NCBI GenBank assembly: GCA_900319485.1
Contig: ONOQ01000004.1
Location: forward strand, 51,688-115,687
Length of the DNA stretch: 64,000 nt
Source: an uncultured Bacteroidales bacterium
Lineage (GTDB): Bacteria; Bacteroidota; Bacteroidia; Bacteroidales; UBA932
Reading direction: 5' to 3'
Below the pieces are notes generated by a model. That model ran no database searches. It worked only from the letters and a program-made list of their open reading frames with translations, and was not told the origin of the DNA. A program made the position numbers and the translations under genes. This document shows, one piece after another, positions 34,992-43,303 of this stretch (within the stretch, counting starts at the first letter, position 1; each line of letters opens with the position of its first letter).

Positions 34992-36845
34992 ATGAAAAAA
35001 CTGACAGTCTTTTTGGTTGCTTTCCTGGTACCGCTGCTGCTTGCCTGCGGCGGTACCAGGGAGAGTAATCTCCCCGCTCCGCCTCCTCCTTCCTCAGAAG
35101 ACTCCGGGGAGAAGAACGACAACCCCGATAATCCCGGTACTCCCGATAACCCCGGCACGCCGGACAATCCGGGTACCCCGGACACCCCTGACAATCCCAA
35201 TCCTCCGGATCCGTCACTGGCCACTGACCTTGGGCTGAACGGAACTGCCAACAGCTACATCGTAACGTCTGCAGGCAGTTACAAGTTCAAGGCCGTGAAG
35301 GGAAACGGCACCGCGTCGGTGGGAACGGCGGCCTCCGCAGAGATTCTCTGGGGAGGGGAGTGCCTTGAAGACGCCTCGTATTACAACGGGTATGTGATCT
35401 TCTCCACAAAGGAGCCCCTGGTGCCCGGAAATGCCCTTGTGGCAGCCAAAGACGCCTCCGGAACCATTCTCTGGAGCTGGCACATCTGGATACCGAAAAC
35501 GGAAATAGGAGGAGACAAGTACGGATTCTCCTTCTACACCACCATGGACCGTAACCTTGGTGCGATGGAGGTTGCATCGGCCCAGGCCGGAGCAGATTCC
35601 TACGGTCTTCTGTACCAGTGGGGAAGAAAGGATCCGTTCCCGTGTGAAACCCCTTCAAAACGCGCCTCAGGTCCGGTTTCCAGGCAGGAGACAATCTCTC
35701 ATCCGGACACGTTCTATTATGCCGACGGCACCTGGATGAGTTCCGTTGACAAGACTGTCTGGGGAGACGGCGCCACCAAAACCATCTACGACCCCTGTCC
35801 TCCGGGATACAAGGTCCCTATGCGTGAAGACCTTTCCGGTTTCTTCCCCATAGACCCACTTTCGTCGGCCAAGGGCTGGCAATATGCGGCCGGATATGCC
35901 TTTGCCGTGGGTGAACCGCAGGTCTGGTTCCCATACACGGGTTACATAGACGTTACCGGAACCTACGTGGGCGCCGGAACTCAGACCAAGATCTGGAATT
36001 CCCATATGGATTCCGCCAACAACCAGGGCTACGGGGTGTTCCTTAACGGAAGCACTTCTTCAAAGAGTTCCCAGAAGGCGGCCCAGGGCGGCAGCGTAAG
36101 GTGCATTTCCGAGCAGCAGGAGCAGTTCCAGAACAAGCCGGGAATGCCCGTTCAGGGCAGTTATACCCGCAAGGTGTTCGATTCCGGAGTCGAGGAACTC
36201 TCCGGCCTTTGCCTAAGTTGGGATAAAACCTATCTCTGGGGCGTTGGAGACCAGGGGGAACTGTACAAGTTCACTAACCTTGACGGCGGAGTGGACGCCA
36301 TAGCTTATACCAGCGTCTGGACTTATAGTGCCGATATGGAAGGCGTAACCATAGACCCCGGATCCACAACGCTTTATCTTGGAATTGAGTCTGACCGCGT
36401 CTACAGGGTGCAGTCACCGTATAATTCAAAAACCACTATCTTTGTCATTGACGATGCCGCAAATATGGGTAATTCAGGCGTTGAGGGAATAACCTGGTAT
36501 AAGGGAGACCTTTACGTCGGCGCCCAGAGCGGGGCAACGCTGTGGCGCTATACCCTTGGGGGAACCAAGGTGTGGAAAAAGCAGCTTGGCGCGCTTGCTC
36601 CGGGAATCAAGGAAGTGGGAGACCTCTTCTATGACTCGGAGACAGACCTTCTCTGGGTGTCGGACTCCGAGGCCTGCAAACTGTTTGTATTTGACGGGGA
36701 GGTAACGGAACTTCAGGCCATCTACGACGTTTCCTTCATCGGGAATGCGGAATCCGTCTGCGTAGACCACCAGCGCGGCTGCGTATGGGTTGGAGACGAC
36801 GGCTCCACCTCCAAGATTTACAAGATTTCTTTCACTGGATTGTAG
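34992..36845 (+). CDS. FISUMP-like lipoprotein with SdiA-regulated-type propeller
   Basis: A 617-residue lipoprotein (VPLLLACGG, Cys19). After the lipid anchor there is a repeat-rich linker of PGTPDN units (about 45-75). Next comes a module parallel to that of the preceding gene: NSYIVTSAGSYKFKAVKG, LWSWHIWIP, YGLLYQWGRKDPFP, IYDPCPPGYKVP and VRCIS (about 80-380). The C-terminal 230 residues have the strand and tryptophan pattern of an SdiA-regulated (YjiK-like) beta-propeller: LSGLCLSWDKTYLWGVGDQG, then MEGVTIDPGSTTLYLGIESD, VEGITWYKGDLYVG and CVDHQRGCVWVGDDG. Such propellers often bind ligands or metals on the surface; no enzymatic motif is evident. The module shared with the upstream gene indicates duplication followed by domain gain. 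Confidence 0.78.
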   Translation: MKKLTVFLVAFLVPLLLACGGTRESNLPAPPPPSSEDSGEKNDNPDNPGTPDNPGTPDNPGTPDTPDNPNPPDPSLATDLGLNGTANSYIVTSAGSYKFKAVKGNGTASVGTAASAEILWGGECLEDASYYNGYVIFSTKEPLVPGNALVAAKDASGTILWSWHIWIPKTEIGGDKYGFSFYTTMDRNLGAMEVASAQAGADSYGLLYQWGRKDPFPCETPSKRASGPVSRQETISHPDTFYYADGTWMSSVDKTVWGDGATKTIYDPCPPGYKVPMREDLSGFFPIDPLSSAKGWQYAAGYAFAVGEPQVWFPYTGYIDVTGTYVGAGTQTKIWNSHMDSANNQGYGVFLNGSTSSKSSQKAAQGGSVRCISEQQEQFQNKPGMPVQGSYTRKVFDSGVEELSGLCLSWDKTYLWGVGDQGELYKFTNLDGGVDAIAYTSVWTYSADMEGVTIDPGSTTLYLGIESDRVYRVQSPYNSKTTIFVIDDAANMGNSGVEGITWYKGDLYVGAQSGATLWRYTLGGTKVWKKQLGALAPGIKEVGDLFYDSETDLLWVSDSEACKLFVFDGEVTELQAIYDVSFIGNAESVCVDHQRGCVWVGDDGSTSKIYKISFTGL

Positions 36846-36857
36846 TAGTTAAGCAAA

Positions 36858-39035
36858 ATGAGAATCAAACACATTCTGGCTCTTATCCTTTTCCCGTTCC
36901 TGCTGGCCTGCGCCGCTCCGGAAAACGGCCCCCTGGTTCCACCGCCGGCTCCGGGTCCCGGAGAGGACACCAACCCCGGCGGGGATGATCCCGATCCAAA
37001 CCCGGGCGGTGATACCCCCGGCACAAATCCCGGAACCCCCGGCGAGTATGTCGTTATCGGCTATGCCACCTACTGGGAAAGCACTATGCCGGACCCCACC
37101 CTGCTTACGCACATCAACTATGCGTTCGGAAAGATCGGCAGTGATTTCGAGACCCTCAAAATCAACACGGATTCCCGTCTGAAAAAGCTTGTCGGCCTCA
37201 AAAAGACCAATCCTTCCCTGAAGGTCCTGCTGTCCATAGGCGGCTGGGGCGCAGGCAATTTCTCCGAGATGGCGGCCGATGAGGGCCACCGCAAAAAGTT
37301 CTGCGAGAACTGCCTCAAGGCGGTGAACCAGTACGGCCTGGACGGCATAGACCTTGACTGGGAGTATCCCACCAGCAGCAGCGCTGGAATATCGTCCTCC
37401 CCTGACGACACAAAGAATTTCACCCTCCTGGTGAAGGACCTCCGTGCAACTCTGGGGGATGGCCTCCTTATCACCATGGCTTCATCGGCCAATGCAAAGT
37501 ATGTGAACTTCAAGGACTTCATAGACTATATGGACTGGGTGAACCTTATGACCTACGATATGGGTAACCCGCCGTATCACAATGCAGGCCTTTACAAGTC
37601 CGCTATGACAAAGCGCAGTTGCGACGAGTCCGTGGCGCTTCACTACACCGCCGGAGTTCCCTATGAGAAGATAGTCCTGGGAATGCCGTTTTATGGCCGC
37701 GACGACCACAACGCCTTCACGGCGGGAGACGACGACAACTATGTCTATTATCATGACATAACCGTGGGTTCCTACGTGGAGCGCTGGGACAGCCAGGCCC
37801 TGGTGCCTTATCTTACCAACGCCGCGGGCACTATGGTCCTCAGTTATGACAACGAGCAGTCCATAAGCCTCAAGGCCAATTACATCAAGGATAAGGGCCT
37901 GAAGGGCGCAATGTACTGGGCAATCGAGGGCGACGACACCAACTGGACGCTGTCCAAGGCCATCGCCGGTCCGCTCCTTGGCTGGACTCCGGACGCATCG
38001 GCCTCTTTCCTCGCCACCAATGCGTATATTGAAAAATATATGTCGGAAGTGGATTACGGCACCAACCTGTCTTATGGCAAGGAAGGCGGTTCCAAGGTAA
38101 AAGGATATCCCGGCGGCGGCCCCAGCGTAAACGACGAAGAACTTCCTCCCACATATACAATCACCTGGACGCCTTCAGGGTCAGGACAGCAGAAACTCAC
38201 CGTTTCAGAGGGAGAATGGAGCAGGGAATACACCCTTTCCTCCAGCGCCTCAAGCCAGGACATCACCAACCTTGTCCCCAATACCACCTATCAGTGGAGG
38301 GTAACTTCCGGAGACGCTGTTGTAGCCAGCGGCAGTTTCCCCACCAGGGGACACCTGCGTCAGGTATATTATGAGCCCAATGTGCGCAATGGCCGTGACC
38401 TTGGCGGTTACAAGGGCTATGGCGGCAAAACCGTGGCATATCACAAACTCTTCCGCGGCGGCGCCATCCACGGCTCCCGCGCCAGTTCAAACGGCCGGAA
38501 GGAAATGCTGGCCGAGGGTATCAAGGCCGAGGTAGACCTCCGTGAGGCCGAAGACGTCCCGTCGTCGTCACCTCTTGGAAGCGATGTGGATTTCTACGCC
38601 CCGGGCTTTGACAGCGGCTACAACGAGATGGTCCGCGACAACCAGCCTAAGGTGAAAGATACATTTATGTGGGTTGTACAGAAACTCCGCGAAGGGAAGC
38701 CGGTCTACTTCCACTGCGCCGCCGGACGTGATCGCACCGCAACGCTTGCCGTTCTCCTGGAAGGGGCCCTGGGCGTAAGCGAGAGCGATATGGCAAAGGA
38801 CTATGAACTTACGTACTTCACTCCCACCGACTGGGGTATGTCAAAGGACGATAACGGCAATTATACGCTGTATAAGCACACCTATGACAACTACAGTTAC
38901 GGTTCCATCCACACCACAATCTTCACGGAGACAGACAGCGGAACCTACCAGGAAAGGATAGTGAAGTATCTCCTAAAGATAGGAGTCCCGCAAAAAGACA
39001 TAGACGACCTACGGTCCATAATGCTCAAGGACTAG
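36858..39035 (+). CDS. GH18 chitinase fused to a cysteine (PTP-type) phosphatase, lipoprotein
   Basis: A 725-residue surface lipoprotein (LLACAAP, Cys18) with three modules. After a Pro/Gly/Asp linker (20-63) comes a GH18 barrel (about 64-375) with SIGGWG, the complete catalytic signature DGIDLDWE (162-169, acid E169) and MTYDMG. A fibronectin type III-like domain spans about 430-497 (LVPNTTYQWRVTSGDAVVASG). Residues 500-725 form a Y_phosphatase3-type protein tyrosine/lipid phosphatase fold. It has the N-terminal NGRDLGGY motif, VDLREAED, and an intact P-loop HCAAGRDRT with nucleophile C620 and R626. Both active sites look competent. The GH18 half resembles the gene at 20654. This is the last gene of the PUL. 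I infer coupled chain cleavage and phosphate removal from an amino-sugar polymer. Confidence 0.9.
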   Translation: MRIKHILALILFPFLLACAAPENGPLVPPPAPGPGEDTNPGGDDPDPNPGGDTPGTNPGTPGEYVVIGYATYWESTMPDPTLLTHINYAFGKIGSDFETLKINTDSRLKKLVGLKKTNPSLKVLLSIGGWGAGNFSEMAADEGHRKKFCENCLKAVNQYGLDGIDLDWEYPTSSSAGISSSPDDTKNFTLLVKDLRATLGDGLLITMASSANAKYVNFKDFIDYMDWVNLMTYDMGNPPYHNAGLYKSAMTKRSCDESVALHYTAGVPYEKIVLGMPFYGRDDHNAFTAGDDDNYVYYHDITVGSYVERWDSQALVPYLTNAAGTMVLSYDNEQSISLKANYIKDKGLKGAMYWAIEGDDTNWTLSKAIAGPLLGWTPDASASFLATNAYIEKYMSEVDYGTNLSYGKEGGSKVKGYPGGGPSVNDEELPPTYTITWTPSGSGQQKLTVSEGEWSREYTLSSSASSQDITNLVPNTTYQWRVTSGDAVVASGSFPTRGHLRQVYYEPNVRNGRDLGGYKGYGGKTVAYHKLFRGGAIHGSRASSNGRKEMLAEGIKAEVDLREAEDVPSSSPLGSDVDFYAPGFDSGYNEMVRDNQPKVKDTFMWVVQKLREGKPVYFHCAAGRDRTATLAVLLEGALGVSESDMAKDYELTYFTPTDWGMSKDDNGNYTLYKHTYDNYSYGSIHTTIFTETDSGTYQERIVKYLLKIGVPQKDIDDLRSIMLKD

Positions 39036-39084
39036 ACTATTATTTCAGTGACGGCGCTGCCGCTTACAAATGCTATCTTGCATA

Positions 39085-39453
39085 TCAGCTTTCCAGTTTT
39101 TCCTTCAGGTGTTTGTGTGAGGGGTATTTTTCAATGTCGCCAAGGGCCTTCCTCCGGCGGGCATAATATTCGGCCCGTTTGGGATTTTCCGGGAACCAGC
39201 CGCGGAGAACCCTCATTTCCTGTGAGAGGATTTCGTGTATGCCCCAGAAGCAGGAGAAAGCCGCGGCGCCAAGGATGCTTGCGCCCAGAATGTTAGTCAC
39301 AAACAGTGACGCGGCCCCAAAGAGGACGCCGGCAACCGCCAGCACCCACCAGCTCTGTTTGCCCCAGTGGTACTCCATCTTTATCACTATGGGATGGCAA
39401 ATGCCGATTATCAGAAAAACGGCCGCTCCCAGTATTATTCCGTTGTAATTCAT
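39085..39453 (-). CDS. DUF4491 family small membrane protein
   Basis: A 122-residue protein with three or four hydrophobic segments: NGIILGAAVFLIIGICHPIVI, WWVLAVAGVLFGAASLFV and ILGASILGAAAFSCFWGIHEI. A charged tail contains RGWFPENPKRAEYYARRR. The segment order and the GWFP.NPKR motif match the DUF4491 family of Bacteroidota, of unknown function. It lies 12 bp downstream of CcsBA on the same strand and may be cotranscribed. Confidence 0.85.
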   Translation of the reverse strand: MNYNGIILGAAVFLIIGICHPIVIKMEYHWGKQSWWVLAVAGVLFGAASLFVTNILGASILGAAAFSCFWGIHEILSQEMRVLRGWFPENPKRAEYYARRRKALGDIEKYPSHKHLKEKLES

Positions 39454-39465
39454 GTTTCCGTTTGT

Positions 39466-41520
39466 TTACGCGTAGGCGTGCATTCCGCCCATCAGCAAAT
39501 TTACGCCAAAATAAGTGATTAACACACATATAAATGCAAGAATTGCAAAAGCATGGAAAAATACCGGGTTTCTGAAGCATTTGAGTGATGTGGAATGAAT
39601 CGCAAAAGAGTACACCAGAAGGGTAATGAGAGCCCAAGTTTCCTTAGGGTCCCAACTCCAGTAGCTTCCCCATGAAATATTGGCCCAGACGGCACCCAGG
39701 AACGTTCCAATGGTAATGAGGAAAACGGCGGGATAAAGTACCAGCAGGCTTACGTCCCTCAGTTTCTCCTTGGCCTCTTTGCCCGGAACAATCAGTCCCA
39801 TGATGCCGTTGAGGGCGACCAGTCCCAACAGCGTATAGGATATCATCATGCTCAGGACGTGGATAGACAGCAGAGGGCTCTGCAGGACCGGCATCAGCCT
39901 GGTAATCTGCGGGTTGGCGCTTGCCATGGCGGCCTGCAACATTGTAAATCCTGCAAGGATGAACCCCAGCGGGAGTATGAGGGGGAATTTCTTTCTCAAA
40001 AGCAGCATGGCCGATGTCGACAGCCACGCCATGAGCATCATTACGTTGTAGCTTCCGGCAAAAGGTCCGTGTCCGGCAACATACCATCTGAGGCCGATAG
40101 TCAGCGTGAGGTATATCCACAGGGCCAGGGCCACCCAGGCCGACAGATTGCCCAGGAGCCGAGGCAAGGGTTTTTTCCGGGAGAGATAAACCCCGGAAAG
40201 GACAAAGAGCAGAAGCCCCAGCGTTATGCTTCCCATAAATGGAACCATCGGCCTTGCCAGGCGGCACCAAAGCTGTTCCGCCTTTATTTTTCCTTGCGAA
40301 GGGAGCTGCGCCGTCTTTTCCTGATATTCCTTGATCTTGCCAACCAGGCGGATAACTTCCGGCCAGTCTTCAGACTCCACGGCTTCTGCCACCACGTCCA
40401 TCATCTTGCGCACAAAAGTCCATTTGTTCTCGTCTTCGAGGACGTTGAGTGGTAGCATTTCGTTTGAATTGTACCAGCGCACAGTACCGTCATCCCCTGC
40501 CAGCGGATAGAGCTTCAAGGCGTCTCCTGCCGCTACGGAACGCTGCAGGAAGTCTTTTTCGGCCTCTTTAGGCGTGCCTTTTTCCTTAGCCTTCACCTTG
40601 AAAGGAACCACGCGCCACCAGTCGTAATAGAACATCCAGCCGGTAAGTACCTGATTTGCGTTGAAATCGTTCCACGATGCCTTTCCATAGGCTTTCAGGC
40701 AATAGTCCCGGCTCAGAGTGGAGAGAGGGCATATGCGGTCATTGTAGTATACGCACAGGTCTCCAAAGGCATCGGCAACCTCCCTTGGAAGGACTTTCGG
40801 GGTGTCTCCCGGCATTTCAGAGGCCGATGCCTGCGAGCCTCCGCCAACCAGCAAGGCAAGAACGGCGAGTCCGGTTGCCGACAGTCTCTTCACAATCCGG
40901 CGGAACTCGGTATCCTTCACAAAGAAAAACAGTATTATGGAAAGAAGCAGAAGGCCATATCCCGTATACGTCATTCCTATTCCCCAAGGGTCATGGTTCA
41001 CGGAGAGGATGCTTCCCTGCAGGTCCTCGTCAAAATCGGCCTGGCAAAAGCGATACCCCCTGTGTCTGAGAATGTGGTTCATTGAAATGGTGTACTTTTG
41101 GCCCTCCACGGTGACTACTGAACTGTAGTCGGCGGGAGCGGCAGAGCCTGGATAGCGCACAATCTCAAAACGCTCCAGTGAAACTGAAAACGGAAGCTGT
41201 TTTCCAGTTCCGTCTTCGTCCTCAAAGACGGTTTCGGATTCTCCCTGTCTCAGGTGCAACATTCCGCTTTCTCCCCAGATATGGGTGATGAGCGCTCCGG
41301 CGAGAATCAGGACAAATGCCAGGTGCAGGCCGAATACAGGCAATTTGCGAGGCACGCCGCGGATGACCACATAAGCCAGGCCGCTCACGGCCACAACGCC
41401 CCACAGCGCAATAAATACGGGATTGTAATAAACATCGTAATGTAGAACCGTGGCCGCCATCATCGTCAGGATGAGGACGGCCAGGGTTCCGAAACTAAGA
41501 TACTTGAGTGCTTTCTGCAT
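39466..41520 (-). CDS. ccsA: CcsBA (ResB-ResC fusion) cytochrome c haem transporter/lyase
   Basis: System II cytochrome c maturation protein, which exports haem and attaches it to CXXCH apocytochromes in the periplasm. The 684-residue chain has N-terminal membrane helices, a ResB-like periplasmic domain (about 85-190, HLRQGESETVFEDEDG, SMNHILRHRGYRFCQADF) and a further periplasmic loop. The C-terminal CcsA/ResC helices carry the haem-handling WWD signature WGSYWSWDPKETW near residue 620, with flanking histidines in HVLSMM and FAIHS. Its start codon overlaps the stop of the upstream dihaem oxidoreductase by one base (TAATG), so translation is coupled. That pairing suggests it serves that protein in particular. 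Confidence 0.93.
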   Translation of the reverse strand: MQKALKYLSFGTLAVLILTMMAATVLHYDVYYNPVFIALWGVVAVSGLAYVVIRGVPRKLPVFGLHLAFVLILAGALITHIWGESGMLHLRQGESETVFEDEDGTGKQLPFSVSLERFEIVRYPGSAAPADYSSVVTVEGQKYTISMNHILRHRGYRFCQADFDEDLQGSILSVNHDPWGIGMTYTGYGLLLLSIILFFFVKDTEFRRIVKRLSATGLAVLALLVGGGSQASASEMPGDTPKVLPREVADAFGDLCVYYNDRICPLSTLSRDYCLKAYGKASWNDFNANQVLTGWMFYYDWWRVVPFKVKAKEKGTPKEAEKDFLQRSVAAGDALKLYPLAGDDGTVRWYNSNEMLPLNVLEDENKWTFVRKMMDVVAEAVESEDWPEVIRLVGKIKEYQEKTAQLPSQGKIKAEQLWCRLARPMVPFMGSITLGLLLFVLSGVYLSRKKPLPRLLGNLSAWVALALWIYLTLTIGLRWYVAGHGPFAGSYNVMMLMAWLSTSAMLLLRKKFPLILPLGFILAGFTMLQAAMASANPQITRLMPVLQSPLLSIHVLSMMISYTLLGLVALNGIMGLIVPGKEAKEKLRDVSLLVLYPAVFLITIGTFLGAVWANISWGSYWSWDPKETWALITLLVYSFAIHSTSLKCFRNPVFFHAFAILAFICVLITYFGVNLLMGGMHAYA

Positions 41521-43295
41521 TAAATGGATTCGATAAATTTAACAACGGCGTCACGGTCTTCCTTTGACAGGCGGTAGAATTTCTCTGCGCTGTCGTAAGC
41601 GTCGCTTTCCTTTGAATAGGCATGCCACATGATTGCTTCAACCACATTGCGTGCGCGGCAGTCGTGAAGGCGGTCCGACGCCCCGGTGTTCATGGCGCTG
41701 AGGCCGCGGCCCCACAGGGGGGTGGTGCGGCACCATGTCCCGTGGATGTCGTTCTTCATATACAGGCGGTGCTGGATGAAGTCGGAATACGGCCAGATGG
41801 TCTGTTTTGCATAGCGCGGCAGCGGCTTTCCCTGGTTCATGGCAGGAGACCAGTAATTGTCTTCCTTTGTAGTCCAAGACGGCCTGTGGCAGGATGCGCA
41901 GCCCATTTCCATGAACAGCTTCTTGCCCTGCTGGACATCGGCCTCATGCAGGTTGCGGGCACGGGGGATGGAAAGGCCGCGGTGCCATACCATGAAGTCA
42001 TAGAACTGGTCGGCCGTCATCTCAGGCTCAAAGTTGTGATAAGGGTTGTCAAACTGGTTGGTGGAGGGGAGAAGGAGGTTGTAAACGGCCTCGGCTATTT
42101 CTTCGTCCGTTACCGTTCCGTCCTTGTCCACGTCCACATAATAAGGAGAGGCCTCTCCTTCGGCCTTGATGGCGGCAATTACTGAAGGAGTCTCGCTCAT
42201 CTTTTTTGCCCAGGCGGCCGTGGTGTACAGGAACGGGCGGTCGGGGCGGGACACGTTGGTGATGTTCCAGATGGCGTTGGCGCCGGCGCCGTCCTGCAGG
42301 GAACCGCGGGTCATGGCGTATGTGAAGCGCTTGACTGGCTTGAACTCTCCGTGGGCCACCTTGGTGCCATCGGCCAGGATGCCGTCACCGTAGCTTCCGG
42401 GCTGCCAGTTGCCATAGAAGGCCGATTCCGCAAAATCGTTGGCCTCTTTGTTCCAGAATGCGGGGTTCAGCTCTACGTAGGGAGCCTCGGCCATGTACTG
42501 CTCGCGAATGTCGTCGGCGTCGATGGCGTCAATCAGGCCGGAGCCGATGACTCCTATTGTGGATTCCAGGCGGAAGCCCACCGTAAGGCCTTTTTCGGCC
42601 GCGGTGTCATAGGGGTTGGGGTCTGTGTTGAAAGCCTCGCGTGTGATGTTGAGGTCCGGGTATTGGAGCTTGTAGGCCTCGCCGTCGGGGAATGTCATTG
42701 GCAGGCCGCTTTCCATGGCCCCAATCTCGTTCCAGGTGATGGTGATTCCGCTTTCGTCAATCGGCGGGAGGAAGGGCTCCGCGGCCATTGTCTGGGGCAT
42801 GCCTGTCACTTCTGCCACATAGCCGCCGTCATTGCTTCCGGGCTCGTTGGCATAGTACACCACAAGCAGGTAACCGTTGCCGTATGCACGGGCGGTGTTG
42901 GCTTCATAGACGGTCTGGCGTTTTCCATGACCGTAACCGGGGTGGCAGTCCAGGCAGGATTTCCTCACGCTGGCCGGACCAAGGCCCTTGAAGGGCTCTG
43001 TGGCCAGGGTTACGTTGCGTTCAAAGAACATCTCTCCATGATTGAAGGCGCGGGTAAGGCCCTGCTCCGTGACTGCGGGGGTCTCGTCTTCGTAACAACC
43101 TTCGGTAATGTTGTCGGTGGTTCCCAGTTCTCCGCCCGGATACCACTCGGCGGCAGAGAAATTTCCCACCGCCTGTCCCACGTATTTGGCATCGGACTCC
43201 TTTGCCGGTGCAGGCGTGGCGTTTTCTTTAGGCTCACAAGCAGCCACGGCAAGAGCCGTGACTGCCAGAAAAGCGCATAATTGCCTGTTATTCAT
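41520..43295 (-). CDS. DHOR-family dihaem c-type oxidoreductase lipoprotein
   Basis: A 591-residue putative dihaem oxidoreductase (DHOR, sometimes called thiol oxidoreductase, related to dihaem peroxidases). The lipobox AVAAC gives Cys20. Two c-type haem sites are present: CLDCH at 114-118 and CASCH near 463. Other family motifs are FNHGEMFFER, RLESTIGVIGSGLIDAI and a C-terminal TPLWGRGLS ... LHDCRARNVVEAIMWH. An EF-hand-like loop DVDKDGTVTDEE lies near residue 395 and may bind calcium, as dihaem peroxidases do. It sits between an imelysin gene (8 bp) and CcsBA (1-base overlap), an arrangement typical of imelysin-DHOR iron/redox gene sets. The physiological electron partner is not known. Confidence 0.9.
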   Translation of the reverse strand: MNNRQLCAFLAVTALAVAACEPKENATPAPAKESDAKYVGQAVGNFSAAEWYPGGELGTTDNITEGCYEDETPAVTEQGLTRAFNHGEMFFERNVTLATEPFKGLGPASVRKSCLDCHPGYGHGKRQTVYEANTARAYGNGYLLVVYYANEPGSNDGGYVAEVTGMPQTMAAEPFLPPIDESGITITWNEIGAMESGLPMTFPDGEAYKLQYPDLNITREAFNTDPNPYDTAAEKGLTVGFRLESTIGVIGSGLIDAIDADDIREQYMAEAPYVELNPAFWNKEANDFAESAFYGNWQPGSYGDGILADGTKVAHGEFKPVKRFTYAMTRGSLQDGAGANAIWNITNVSRPDRPFLYTTAAWAKKMSETPSVIAAIKAEGEASPYYVDVDKDGTVTDEEIAEAVYNLLLPSTNQFDNPYHNFEPEMTADQFYDFMVWHRGLSIPRARNLHEADVQQGKKLFMEMGCASCHRPSWTTKEDNYWSPAMNQGKPLPRYAKQTIWPYSDFIQHRLYMKNDIHGTWCRTTPLWGRGLSAMNTGASDRLHDCRARNVVEAIMWHAYSKESDAYDSAEKFYRLSKEDRDAVVKFIESI

Positions 43296-43303
43296 AATTC
43301 AGT

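Noticed and set aside
35125-35215. Short tandem DNA repeats, possible CRISPR or VNTR
   Set aside because: They encode the PGTPDN linker of a lipoprotein in frame. Units are degenerate and without spacers, so this is a low-complexity protein linker.
39048-39296. 82-codon plus-strand frame after the GH18-phosphatase gene
   Set aside because: Mostly antisense to the DUF4491 gene; no independent evidence.
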